Source: Cryptomeria japonica
Lineage: Eukaryota > Streptophyta > Pinopsida > Cupressales > Cupressaceae
Direction: 5' to 3'
Length of the DNA: 64,000 bases
Assembly: GCF_030272615.1 (NCBI RefSeq)
Contig: NC_081410.1
Coordinates: 570,233,152 to 570,297,151, forward strand
A program made the position numbers and the translations under genes. The notes below the pieces were generated by a model. The model searched no databases, was not told the origin of the DNA, and worked only from the letters and a program-made list of their open reading frames with translations. Shown piece by piece: positions 12,524 to 24,473 of the stretch. Within the stretch, counting starts at the first letter, position 1; each line of letters begins with the position of its first letter.

Positions 12524-15500
12524 CATATGACCCCTAATGATACCTAAGGGGTCCTATGGTGTCCTAAGGGGTTATATAATGTCCTAGGAACGTTGAGGAG
12601 ATAATATGACGCCTTAACACACCATACAACTCCTAATGACACCATATGGTGTCCTAAGAGTTCGTAGGACAACATATGGCCCGTTAGGACACAATATGAC
12701 CCCTAACAACACCTAAGGGGTCATAGTGTGTCCTAAGGGGTCATACGAAACCATATGACCCCTAACAACACTATATGGTGTCTTAAGGGGTCATATTGTG
12801 TCCTAAGGGTTCATAGGAGACCATATGACCTATAACAACACAAAATGACACCTAACAATACCTAAGGGGTCATATAGTGTTCTAAGGGGTCATAGGACAC
12901 CATATGACCCCTTAGCACACCATATAACTCCTAATCACACCATATGGTGTCCTAAGGGGTCATAGAACACCATATGACCCCTTAGGACACGATACAATGC
13001 ATATTGATACTATATGGTGTCATAAGGGCTCATAGGACACCATATGACCCCTTAGGAGACCATATGACCCATAACAATGTAATATGGTGTCCTAGAGGGT
13101 AATAGAACACCATATGACCCCTTAAAACACCATACAACCCATAACGCCATCTAGTATCTTAAGGGATCATAAGGCACAATATTACCCCTTAGGATGTAAT
13201 ATGACCCCTAATGATGTCATATAGTGTCTCAATGGGTCATAGGACACTATATGACCCCTTAGGACACCATACGACATCATACCACCCTTTACGACACCAT
13301 ATGGTGTCCTAAGGGGTCATATGGTATCGTAAGGGGTCATATAAGACCATATGACACCTTAGAACACAAGAAGACCCATAACGACATGATATGGTGTCCT
13401 AAGGGGTCATATGGTATCATGAGACACCATATGACCCCTTAGGAAACAATATGACCCCTAATGATACCTAAGGGGTCATATGGTGTCCTAAGGGGTTATA
13501 TGATGTCCTAGGAAACTTTAGGACACAATATGACCCCTTAGCACACCATACAACCCCTAGTGACTCCATATGGTGTCTTAATAGGTCGTTGGACACCATA
13601 TAACCCGTTAGGACACAATATGACCCCTAACAACACCTACAGGGTCATATTGTATCCTAAGGGGTCATATAACACCATATGACCCCTTATAACACAAGAA
13701 GACCCATAACAACATGATATAGTGTCCTAAGGGGTAATATGGTGTCAAGACACACCATATGACCCCTTAGGACACAATTGGATCCCTAACAATACCTAAG
13801 GGGTCATATAGTTTCCTAAGGGGTTATATGATGTCCTAGGAACCTTTAGGACACAATATGAACCCTTAGCACACCATACAACCCCTAACGACACCATATG
13901 GCATCCTAAGGGGTCGTAGGATACCATATGACCCGTTAGGACACAATATGACCCCTAACAAAACCTAAGGGGTCATATTATGTTGTAAGGGGTCATAGGA
14001 CACCATATGACCCCTAACAACACTATATGGTGTCTTAAGGGGTCATATTGTGTCTTAATGGGTCATAGGACACCATATGACCAATAACAACACAAAATGA
14101 TACCTAACGATACCTAAGGGGTCATATGGTGTTCTAAGGGGTCATAGGACACCATTTGACCCCTTAGCACACCATATGACCCCTAATGACACCATATGGT
14201 GTCCTAAGGAGTCATATGGTGTCCTGAGGGGTCATAGAACACCATATGACCCCTTAGGACACCATACAATGCATAATGACACTATATGGTATCCTAAAGG
14301 GGTCATAGGAAACCATATGCCCCTTAGAGGACCATACAACCCATAACAACATAATATGGTGTCTTAGAGGGTCATAGAACAGCGTATGACCACTTACAAA
14401 ACCATACGACCCATAATGACACCATGTGGTGTCTTAAGGGGTCATAGGACACCATTTGACCCCTTAGCACACCATATGACCCCTAATGACACCATATGGT
14501 GTCCTAAGGAGTCATATGGTGTCCTAAGGGGTCATAGAACACCATATGACTCCTTAGGACACTATACGATGCATAATGACACTAAATGGTGTCCTAAGGG
14601 GTCATAGGACACCATATGACCCCTTAGAGGACTATACAACCCATAACAACATAATATGGTGTCTTAGAGGGTAATACAACACCATATGACCCCTTAGAAC
14701 ACCATACGACCCATAATGACACCATGTGGTGTCTTAAGGGGTCATAAGACACAATATTACCCCTTAGGACATAATATGACCCCTAATAATGTCATATAGT
14801 GTCCTAAGGGGTCATAGGACACCATATGACCCCTTAGGACACCATATGACCCCTTGCGACACTGTACCACCCTTTACAACACCATATGGTTTCCTAAGGG
14901 GTCATATGGTATCCTAACGGGTCATATAACACCATATGACCCCTTAGAACACAAGAAGACCCATAACCAGATGATATGGTGCCCTAAGGGGTCATATGGT
15001 GTCAAGAGATACCATATGACTCCTTTTGATACAATATGACCCCTAACAATACCTAAGGGGTCATATAGTGTCCTAAGGGGTTATATGATGTCCTAGGAAC
15101 CTTTAGAACAAAATATGACCCCTTAGCACACCATACAACCCCTAACAACACCATATGGTGTCCTAAGGGGTTGTAGGACACCATATAACCCATTAGGACA
15201 TAATATGATTCCTAACAACACCCAAGGGGTCATATTATGTCTTAAGGGGTCATAGGACACCATATGACCCCTATGGACACTGTATGGTGTACTAAGGGGT
15301 CATATTGTGTGGTAAGGGGTCATAGGACACCATATCACCCCTTAGCACTCCATACAATCCCTAACAAAACCATATGGTGTCCTAAGGGATCATATGGTGT
15401 CCTAAGGGGTCATATAACACCATATGACCCCTTAGGACACCATACGATGCATAATGACACCATATGGTGTCCTAAGGGGTCATAAGACACTATATGACTC

Positions 15501-17440
15501 CTTAGGAGACCATACAACCCATAACAACAAAATATGATGTCCTGGAGGGTCATATAACACCATATGACCCATAACGATAGCATGTGGTGTCCTAAGGGGT
15601 CATAAGACACAATATGACCCCTAACGATGTTATATAGTGTCCTAAGGGGTCATACAAAACTATATGACCCCATAGAACACCATATGGCCCCTTGGAACAC
15701 CATATGACCCTTTATGACACCATATGGTGTCCTAAGGTGTCATATGGTATCCTAAGGGGTCATATAAAACCATATGACCCCGTAGAACACCATATGACCC
15801 CTTAGAACACAAGAATACCCATAACGACATGATATAGTGTCTAAAGGGGTCATATGGTGTCATGAGACACCATATGACCCCTTAGGATACAACATGACCC
15901 CTAACAATATTTAAGGGGTCATATGGTGTCTTGAGAGGTTATATGATGTCCTAGGAATCTTTAGGACACAATATGACCCCTTAGCACACCATACAATCCC
16001 AAACGACACCATATGGTGTCCTAAGGGGTCGTAGGATACTATATGACCCGTTAGGACACAATATGACCCCTAACAACACCTAAGAGGTCATAGGATATCA
16101 TATGACCCCTAACGACACAAAATGACACCTAGCGATACCTAAAGGGTCGTATTGTGTTATAAAGGGCCATAGGACACCATATGACCCCTTAGCACACCAT
16201 ACAACCCTTAATGACACCATATGGTGTCCTAAGGGGTCATAGAACACCATATGACCCCTTAGAAAACCATACGATGCATAATGAAACCATACGGTGTCCT
16301 AAGGGGTCATAGGACACCATATAACCCCTTAGGAGACCATACGACCTATAACAACATAAAAATGGTGTTCTAAGGGGTCATAGAACACCATATGACCCCT
16401 TAGAACACCATATGATCCATAACAACACCATGTGGTGTCCTAAGGGGTCATAAGACACAATATAACCCCTTAGGACATAATATGACCCCTAACGATGTCA
16501 TATAGTGTCCTAAGCGGTTATAGGACACCGTATGACCTCTTAGGACATAATATGACCCCTTAGGACATAAAATAAACCCTAATGACACCTAAGGGGTCAT
16601 AGGACATCATACAATACATAACAACACCAAATGGTATCCTAAGGGATCATATGGTATCCTAAGGTGTCATAGGACACCATACGACCCATAACACCATATA
16701 GTCTCCAAGCATATGGTGTCCTAAGGGGTCATATGACATCATATGACCCATTAGGACACAGTAAGATCCATGATGACACATAATGGGTCATATAGTGTCC
16801 TAAGGGTTCATAGGATACCATATGACTCGTTAGGACACCATACGACTCCTTACGACACCATATGGTGTCCCAAGGTATCATATGGTATCCTAAGGGGTCA
16901 TATAATGTCCCAAGGGGTCATATGGTGTCCTAAGAGGTTATAGAACACCATATGACCCCTTAGGACACTATAAGACCCATAACGACACCATATGATATCC
17001 TACGGGGTCATATGGTGTCCTAAAAGGTCATGGGACACCATATGACCTGTTAGGACATAGTATGAGCCTTAACAAAACCTAATGGATCATATGGTGTCTA
17101 AGGAGTCATACGATGTCTTATGACCCCTTAGGACACAATATAACCCCTTAGCACACCATACAACCCCCAACGACACCATATGACCCGTTAAGACACAGTA
17201 TGACCCCTAACAAAACCTAAGGGGTCATATGGTGTGTTAAGGGGTCATAGAATACCATATGACCCCTTAACACACCATACAACCCCTAATGACACCATAT
17301 GGTGTCCTAAAGGCTCATAGAACACCATATGACCCCTTAGGACACCATAAGACTTATAAAAACATCATATGGTGTCCTAAGGTGTCATATGGTGTCCTAA
17401 AGGTTCATGAGACACCATATGACCCTTTATGACACCATAT
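12524..17440. repeat. Dyad-symmetric satellite array, right part
   Basis: About 4.9 kb of tandem units share the words catatggtgtcctaagggg and ccccttaggacaccatatg in alternating orientation, with variants such as cacaatatgacccctaac and cacaagaagacccataac. Marker variants recur at irregular intervals: the cctaggaacctttagg block near 12580, 13505, 13835, 15090 and 15950, and the agaagaccc block near 13365, 13690, 14945 and 15805. The array therefore has a higher-order structure with unequal periods. No gene lies in it. Confidence 0.92.
14141..14740. repeat. 300-bp higher-order duplication inside the satellite
   Basis: Positions 14141-14440 and 14441-14740 align in register at an offset of exactly 300 bases, apart from one small compensated indel near 14296. 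Long stretches are identical (for example 14141-14220 against 14441-14520) and most differences are single substitutions. This is the most recent visible amplification step in the array. Confidence 0.85.
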
Positions 17441-18100
17441 TCTCTCTCAAATTATTTATTTTCCTCAATTACCCTCGATCACCTCTCTCCTCCTATGGGT
17501 TTATAGATACTTCCCTCTCCCCCTCTACCCACCCCCTAATTACTCTCCATGTCTCTCTTCACCTCTATCCCCATCTCTCTTCTCTCTTTGTTGATACTTT
17601 CCCCTCTCCCCCTCTCCTCCTACCCCCTAATAATCTCAAACTCTCCCTCTCATTCTCTCTTCACCCCAATCACCCACTCCCTCTCTCTCTTCGCCTTCCA
17701 CCTAATTACCTATAGCTCTCTCTCTCTCTCTCACTCTCTCTTCCCCCCAATTAATCTATCCTTCTCACCTCCCTCCCCCTCTCCTTTTTTTGATACTTCC
17801 CTACACCTCTCCTTGTCCCCTCTGAATTTTGTTGCTAGAGATGAGAAGGAAATGTAGAGAGACTAGTCTAGATCTTAGGAAAGAGAGAGTGACATAGAGG
17901 AGGAAATTATGAAGAGGTATAAATGTAAGCACCTTATAGAGCTTGAGAGATTTAATGAGGTATTCATTGATAGTTAGAGATATAGGTCTAGAGAGAGATG
18001 TATAAATATGGACAAAAGAGAGGGAGGAAGAAACAAATAGGTGGAGTGATAGGTTTATGAGAGAGAGGTGGAGAAAAGAACAAACATAGATAACATGGTT
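17437..18100. repeat. Pyrimidine-rich tract followed by a purine-rich tract
   Basis: From 17437 to about 17828 the plus strand is rich in ctctctcc words; from 17829 to about 18100 it switches to gagagagg words. The switch makes the pair roughly self-complementary. Read inward from the right inverted arm, the second tract corresponds to the pyrimidine tract next to the left arm. Frames at 17407-17857 and 17801-18106 are artefacts. Confidence 0.7.
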
Positions 18101-18211
18101 TATCAAAATTTATCGAACTCAATAAAATTCATAAATTTTCTATTATTAATTAATTACTTATTTAGTTTATTTTGAGATGATTGTTACAAAAATTCATGCA
18201 ATAGGGAAATC

Positions 18212-18445
18212 ATATGAAAAAGTCATGAGTTTTTTATGTTTTAAAAATGAAGGATTAATATAATTGAATTATAATTATTTTTTAAAATAAATAATTGAAA
18301 ATATACCTATTCCATATCATAGAGCTCTTAATTACCTTTCTAACGCCTGTAAAAAATCAAAATTTTGATATAAAATGCAAAAGTTATGCCCAATTTACTA
18401 AATATATTTTTTAATTTTTTCAAAAATTAGATATCCGATTTTAAA
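18212..18445 (-). repeat. Right arm of the long imperfect inverted repeat
   Basis: Reverse-complemented, this segment follows 3033-3306 with the same word order; see gggcataacttttg at 18381-18393 on the minus strand. Similarity may continue weakly to about 18720. It closes the satellite block on the right. Confidence 0.6.
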
Positions 18446-19687
18446 ACATAATTTTTTCCCTCCATATTTTGGTTCGGGTTTTCTTTGGAATTTATCTTGG
18501 AAGTGACAAGCCTGGAAAGTCAACTAAAAAAACATGTTTTTCTGTATTCCTTGATTTTCCAGACTTTACACTGGTGGCTGACGACTTTTTTTATAGCCAA
18601 AATTGATAAAATGAAAAAGGGTTTTTTAAGGGCATTCTCAGCTTTCCAACAATATAAGGCTTGTCTTATTTAGACTTTAATAAATAATTATTATTTATTT
18701 TCTAATTGACTTCTGACAAAAGTCCTGATTGATAGACTGATTGAAAAATACTCATAACTTTCAAACCGCATAACATTTTTTGAATCTGAAACATGTGTCA
18801 CATCCTATGCTTTGTCTACTATAGGGAAAAAAAATTAAAAATTGAATTTCATAAGGTTTTGACCAAGTTAAGGTGGTCAAATGTAGGAGTTTCTTTATTT
18901 CTTAAAAGTTGTAGTAAAAAATTCATAAATAATTATTTACTTTATAAAAAATTATAAAAAAATATGTGTCACATCTGGACATGAGTCTAATACTTATATT
19001 ATAAATCTTATAAAAAATATTATGAGTTGATTGTGATTAGGGTGGTCAGACATACACCTACTTCTTATCTTTTTCCTGAAATTTTTGTACCACTGCATTG
19101 AAATTTGAAATTTTCATCAAATAGGATTTTTTTTTTCGAAAAAACAACTAGTAGCTTAGAAACTGCATTCAATTTTCTATAGATTCTCTTCTTACATATT
19201 TTAAAAATAATGTTCATAACTTATTCAATTTTTCATGTCAAGTTGCATAACTCTAATTTTTTGAAATTTCATTGCCACTTAAGGGCTTGTTTTGGCACAC
19301 CATGATCCTGCACATACCCCTTTCTTTGATATTATTTATCAATTTTTAATTTGATTTTCAAGATTATCTCCATTTGATTTTTTTTCTCAAATTTTAATTC
19401 CTTTTCGTCAATTAATACCTTTTTTGATGATTTAATGGCAAATTTATTTATTTAATTAAATATGCTAGGATATTCAAAAAAATAAATAGGATAATTGTTT
19501 AAAAATGCTTTACTTGGAATGATCAATTAATTAAATAAATATTTAATTAATATTTGTTGATTTATTTGCCATGTGACATTGGTAATTTAAGAAATTAATT
19601 GTGTGCTCAAGATTAAATTTAATTGCCTTTAGTTAGGACCTTGGTGATGTTGTCCAGACTAGGGGCTCATGGTTTACATGACCATTT
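18446..19687. other. AT-rich spacer, probably Gypsy-derived, no gene recognised
   Basis: This 1.2-kb stretch has poly-A and poly-T runs and non-coding text. Its position before the antisense PMD frame and the polypurine tract suggests the untranslated 3' part of a Gypsy element, but no conserved coding motif is visible. The frame at 18485-18673 has no recognisable domain. Confidence 0.35.
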
Positions 19688-20661
19688 TTAGGGTATTACA
19701 ATATCATGTATGACGCGTCCCCATCCAATAGGAAAACCATGGGCACGTCTATCGGGAATCAAGAATCGAGCAACAGTGCAAGCAAGAACAACAGTGAGAT
19801 CATCATAATCAAAATCATCCAAACGAATCTCATAACGACCATGGATATGTAGATCCTACTCCTCACACTCAAAAAATGTACACAAAGAAGAAACACCATC
19901 ATGACGATCAAAAGTAACTTGTGTACCAAGTATCGAAATGTGTAAACTATGCCACACGTCCTCAAGTGTGATGGACGCCTCACTTGTCAGTAGATGAAAA
20001 GAACATGTCCTTGAATTCCTCCACTCAATCAAAGCAGTAATCATGGCCCTATTTGTCATAACCTCAAGAAAATGTGCTATATAATACAATCCAACCTGTC
20101 ATAACAAAGTGGTATCCTTTGGATCCAACTCACGATGCCAATCAAGACCATCTAGCCTTGTCTTTCTAGCAAGCAGTATTGGATAATGCGCCTGCATTTG
20201 GAAAACATATAAATGAGTCAGTTATGCCATCAAATTGTCAGGACACATAAATAAGAAGAAAAATGCCTTTATTATCAAATGTAAAATACTTATATCAACT
20301 GCGAAGTGAAATTATCAAATGCGGCATACTTGTGTCAAATACAAATCAATTTTAACATATCCGAAACACAATTATCAATTGTTATTCAAAACTTTCAAAT
20401 GTGAAACAAAATTATCAAATGTGGTATAAAACATCAAATGTGATGCATTTACATCAATTGCGAGATAATTATATCAATTGTGGCAAAATTGGCAATCAAT
20501 TGCGAAATTCATGACAGATGACACATCATAAAATGATTAAAATTTTGGAAAAAACAGACATAAACAAGCAAAAAATCATGCAACTCACCATGCCACCAGT
20601 ACTGGGAGGTCTCTGATAAGACTGCACTAGATAAATGCAGCCTTGCTCTGTGACCTGCCAT
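19688..20661 (-). pseudogene. Plant mobile domain (PMD) protein fragment, transposon-borne
   Basis: On the minus strand from about 20190 to 19688 one frame reads HYPILLARK, LDGLDWHREL, VGLYYIAHFLEV, ITALIEWRNSRTCSFHL, ITLEDVWHSLHI and FPIGWG, the hallmark order of the plant mobile domain (MAIN/MAIL1-like, formerly aminotransferase-like). A TGA near 20103 and a TAG near 19856 interrupt it. A plausible N-terminal piece beginning MAGHRARLHL and ending QYWWHG lies at 20661-20589 and is followed by a GTGAGT donor-like site; a CAG acceptor-like site lies at 20194-20192. Joining those sites does not keep the frame, so the exon model is uncertain. The C-terminal half of the domain is missing. It lies antisense to the neighbouring polypurine tract and LTR. 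Confidence 0.75.
20230..20515. repeat. Degenerate array of atcaaatg / atcaattg words
   Basis: About ten copies of tatcaaatgtg or tatcaattgcg recur every 20 to 35 bases in the presumed intron or spacer of the PMD fragment. Units are too diverged for a clean consensus. Confidence 0.45.
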
Positions 20662-21021
20662 TTCAGTCTAAGAACACTAAAAGCACTAATATCTTTAAGG
20701 ACTACTTTCAAAACAAAATAGTGCAAATGAGCTCAAATCAACACCAATATTCAATTTATAAAGCTCAAAATTAGGGTTTTTCTCAACATAACACCCGTGG
20801 ACATCTCCAGCTTCAACATAGTTGTAAACATAGAAAATGAGATCGAAAACATTTCAAACTTCATCTAATCAATATCTAGCACATTTCTGAAAAATAGGTC
20901 TTCATTCCACATTTTCTCGGCCACTTTTTCTGAGGGGGCATATTTATACCTTAATGTCATCGGGACATACTAGGGCAACAATTTTCATTTTCTTTGAAAC
21001 AACGTCATTTTGAAATTATCT

Positions 21022-21035
21022 CAAAGAGGGGCAAA
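21022..21035 (+). other. Gypsy polypurine tract
   Basis: The run CAAAGAGGGGCAAA ends exactly where a Gypsy-type LTR start (TGTAGACACC) begins. It indicates a plus-strand element whose body lies to the left. Confidence 0.7.
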
Positions 21036-22200
21036 TGTAGACACCTAAAAATGTCTCATTAATTTTACACTAATTATTCGTCTATTTAATAAAATAATTC
21101 TTTAATTATTTGATTAAACTAACAATTTCTTCTAATCATCTCTCTTCAACACTTCTATTATTCTATTTATATTCTCAAATCATTTTAATCAGTTAACCAT
21201 ATCTTAATTATTAATTAAATATCAATTATTTAAGTACTTACAACCTTTTCCTAGTTAAATAATCTTTAGTATTTAATTAATTCTATTTCATAGGTTTAAA
21301 TAATTTTATTTAAATTATTTAAATTAATTAATTAAATTCCTCCTATTCCCCAAATTATAATTCCATTTAATTTCATCTCATTTCTCCAAAATTTGAATTT
21401 CAATTAATTTCATCTAATTTCATATTTCCAAATTCACATTTTCCCCAAATCTGAATTTAAGTTAATTTCATGTGCATTTCAACATTTGAATGACTATTAA
21501 CTGATTAAAATAAAGCAACAATGGGGCGTATTGAAAATGAAAATCAAATTCAATTTCAAATTCCTCCAACACATGCTAAAATCAATTGTCTAATCAGTTA
21601 ACTTAGTTAACTCATCAATCATCATTTTTAACTCAAAATTATCTTTTTATGACTAATCCATCAATTTAGTCATCTCCCTAGTCTATTCAGTTCACTAATC
21701 AATCAAATTAGTTTACTAATCCATCTATTCAGTTCACTCTCCAATCAATCTATTTTACTACTCAATCAAATGAGTTAACAAATCAATCAACTCTGTTAAC
21801 TGATCAATCAATTTTAGTTATCTCCCAATCAACAATTGAGTTCAAATCCTCACCTCCTTTGTGTTGAAAATCTCTAAATTGAACATCATTTTCTCATTTA
21901 AAGATAGAATCATAGTCTTCAAAATATTTGTGTTAATCATATGCAAGAATCCCAATGCAATACCTGAGAGCCACCTACCACACAAATTGGAGAAGAGCAA
22001 TGGAAGCCATGTTGCATCAATTGAGGGGGCTTTTAATTAGTTTCATTTCATAATTCAATTGATGTTAGCTTTATTTCATTGTAATTTAGGAGTAATTTGA
22101 TTAGATTAGGGTTTGTGATTCGCTCTTTGATATCTAATTATGCAATTTACACTTATTTAGTACCTAAGTACAATATACAGTAATAATTTTAAACATGCAT
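21036..22200 (+). repeat. Gypsy 3' LTR, right end undefined
   Basis: The segment opens with TGTAGACACCTAAAAATG just after the polypurine tract. It is AT-rich and contains a local run of atcaatcaa and agttaac words at 21560-21840. No second LTR is present in the window, so the right boundary is a guess; repeat family X begins by 22252. The element's pol genes are not visible upstream, so only a 3' fragment survives. Confidence 0.55.
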
Positions 22201-22251
22201 ATTTAAAAATGTATATATGAGCACAATGCATATCAAAATTAAAATAACAAA

Positions 22252-22570
22252 AAGATTTGGGGTTCCTTCTATAAGTCCCATCGAAATTAAGTTGTATTCA
22301 TCCTTCCTTCGAGGAAAGACACATTGTTTTTTTTCTGGTAACGAGGATCTTTACTCCAACAACCTCATGAAAAAGGAATATATTAATTATTACATGATTT
22401 ATAAAAAAAAAATCAATATCTCATTATATAAATTGATTAACTAAAGTCACGCATTTGATTTTCTTATATGTTTGTCATTTATAATTCTATGTGATTTTAA
22501 AATTATAATTAAAAATCAAATGTTTCTATTTATCACCATGGCATAGTCAAAAGAAATAGGTATTAGAAAG
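22252..22570 (+). repeat. Repeat family X, diverged fragment (first part)
   Basis: This segment matches part of the X segment at about 35220-35555 and 45372-45705, sharing ggggttccttctakaagtcc, attaagttgtattc and caacctc in the same order. The frame 22217-22444 across it has no domain. It shows that X occurs outside the segmental duplication. Confidence 0.65.
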
Positions 22571-23744
22571 AAGAAGACAAAGCCTATAAGTAGAAAAGAC
22601 CAAATTCAATTTCAAGTGTAGAAAACACGGTGGTTACAAAACATCTTCTGTAACAAGGTACTCAACTTCTAGTTGGAATTCCTCATTATTGTAATCATCT
22701 GAGTGGGTGCTTAGATTAGGGGTTCGTGCACCTTTGGGTTGGTGTCCATAAACATTTTAATCAGACTATTTCCACTATGAGGTTGGATTAGAGTAGTAGA
22801 CTCTAGCAATATTTCTCACCGAGGTTTTTCCCATCTTGGGTTTTCCAAGTATATCTTGTATCGTGGGATTTTCTTTTATGTGTGTGTGCATATAAATTTA
22901 GTTTCTTTTCTCATCATTGCTTGATCATTGTTATTAGACCTTTAATCTTTAAATTAAAAGTGCAAGTGTTGAGTTACTATTGATTCACCCCCCCCTTCTC
23001 TCAGTGGTTCATTTGTGTTCCTTCAACCATGAAGAGATTAGTGTGATTCTTTATGACAAAATAGATGATTTCTTTAGACCAATAGTCTTCCTCAAAAATA
23101 GGTTGATTGAGTGAACCCAGAAACATAGCCATACTTCTTTGGGCCCCAATGAAGGGATTTCTACAATATAGTTTTGTGGGTCCTCTCTATTTTTGTTATG
23201 GGCTATGTATCTAGTATTTCCTCAATTGCTAGGGCTTGTTCAAACACATAATCTTCCCATTTGTTTTCTCTTGAGGAAGAAGTAGATAGTAATTTTGGTT
23301 TGTCATCTTCCAAAGCTCCATTTGTAAATTAGGTATTATTGAAGAGCTCAAGTTTGGGTATAAATTTCATATTATCATAGAGCTCAAACATAGGTGCTTC
23401 TCTAGATCATGTATTTGGCCATTTTCTTCTCTGCTACAAAGTCCAAAGCATACTTTATTGTCATGACAAGTATTCAAAAGCTGATTTTTGTAGTTTTATT
23501 AGTCATCGATGGTTTTTTTGTAATTTTGTTAGGTTTTGTCTAGGGTTTGGCTCCTGGTCTTAGCTTCTAGGCTCCTCAATAATTTACTCTTGGGGTTTGA
23601 ATTTAGTTTTTACCATGATCTCTTACCCAATCTCCTAATTTTCCTTTCAGAAATTTTTTCTTAACCCTCTGTAAAATGTCTCCATATGTAATTATCTTAT
23701 TATTAATAAAAAATTAGGTTTCAACCTTTTATTAAAAAACAATG
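22571..23744. mobile_element. Insertion within X holding a Copia LTR remnant and possible LINE 3' tail
   Basis: The X similarity stops near 22570 and resumes near 23745. Between them, 22620-23030 reads like a Copia LTR 3' part: gaggtttttcccatcttggg, then ttgattcacccccccct and an end near ccttcaacc. From 23031 to 23744 the text ends in ttattaataaaaaattaggt and an A-rich run, which could be a non-LTR 3' end. I cannot define target duplications, so the number of insertions is open. Confidence 0.4.
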
Positions 23745-23925
23745 GTAACAGTAATAGTAATGGTTTATCATTCAATTTATGAAACATTATTATGTAATAG
23801 AGATACTATTATAAGATACAATTGTTTAAAGTAACATTATAAAAATATAAAAAAAGTTACAATTAATAATTAAAAAAATTGCATCATACTAATAAAACTA
23901 GTGCTTATACTCCAATGAAGTGTAA
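23745..23925 (+). repeat. Repeat family X, diverged fragment (second part)
   Basis: It matches about 35590-35730 of X, sharing ttattgttwaaagt, aaaatgtcaaa-like text and catcatactaataa in order, and continues the fragment that stopped near 22570. Confidence 0.5.
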
Positions 23926-24111
23926 TGGTTACATCGATAGCAAGATATGCTTTGGTAAATATATTGGAGGGCAGCAAAAACTTGGAAAAACCAAACGTTG
24001 TCTTTGTTAGGAGTAATTATTTAAAGCACAATTGATTTGATCTTGATTTGTGGGAAAAAATTGAATATGAATGGATGAAACTTATAATTTTTGCATCTTC
24101 TTGGCTTGGTT

Positions 24112-24468
24112 CTACATTTCATATGTTCTACAATATTTGATGAAATTGTTCTTGTGTTTTAGTTTAATCTTTTTCTCAAAATATTTTTTGCCAACTGTCA
24201 TGAATTGGTCCCACAATGTTTTGGTATTTGAATATGATTTGTAGATAGGCTTGTTCATTATAGCCGATAGTTGTGTCATGTCACCAACCATTATTATGGA
24301 CACTCCACTAAAACATAGATGTTGATTGTGGGGAAATGCCTCACATAATCTACTATCTATGTTTAGTAGTAGTGTTGGCCCTATCACACTTGTCTGATAA
24401 ATGAGGATGTATCTTATGTGCTTCAATTCTTCTTGGAATTTTTTCAATGCTTTTCCTTGCAACGACAT
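24112..24468 (-). pseudogene. PIF1-like helicase fragment of a helitron
   Basis: The 118-residue frame carries the core of a PIF1/helitron helicase: a hydrophobic YILIYQTSVIGP segment where the family has the Walker B acidic pair, then NIDSRLCEAFP, FSGVSIIMVGDMTQLSA and a LWDQF segment. The acidic Walker B residues read Tyr-Gln, so ATP hydrolysis would be lost. The Walker A region, the Rep domain and most of the helicase are absent. It is a relic of a rolling-circle transposon or of a host PIF1 gene; in plants the helitron origin is likelier. No helitron ends were found. Confidence 0.75.
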
Positions 24469-24473
24469 CCTAA

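Noticed and set aside
12524-17440. CRISPR-like palindromic repeats and repetitive open frames (for example 14386-14607, 15264-15485)
   Set aside because: Units are contiguous and diverged with no unique spacers, the context is a plant nuclear genome, and the frames exist on both strands because the satellite is nearly palindromic.
17407-18106. Overlapping frames of about 100 codons on both strands
   Set aside because: Low-complexity ct/ga-rich sequence; no protein-like composition.
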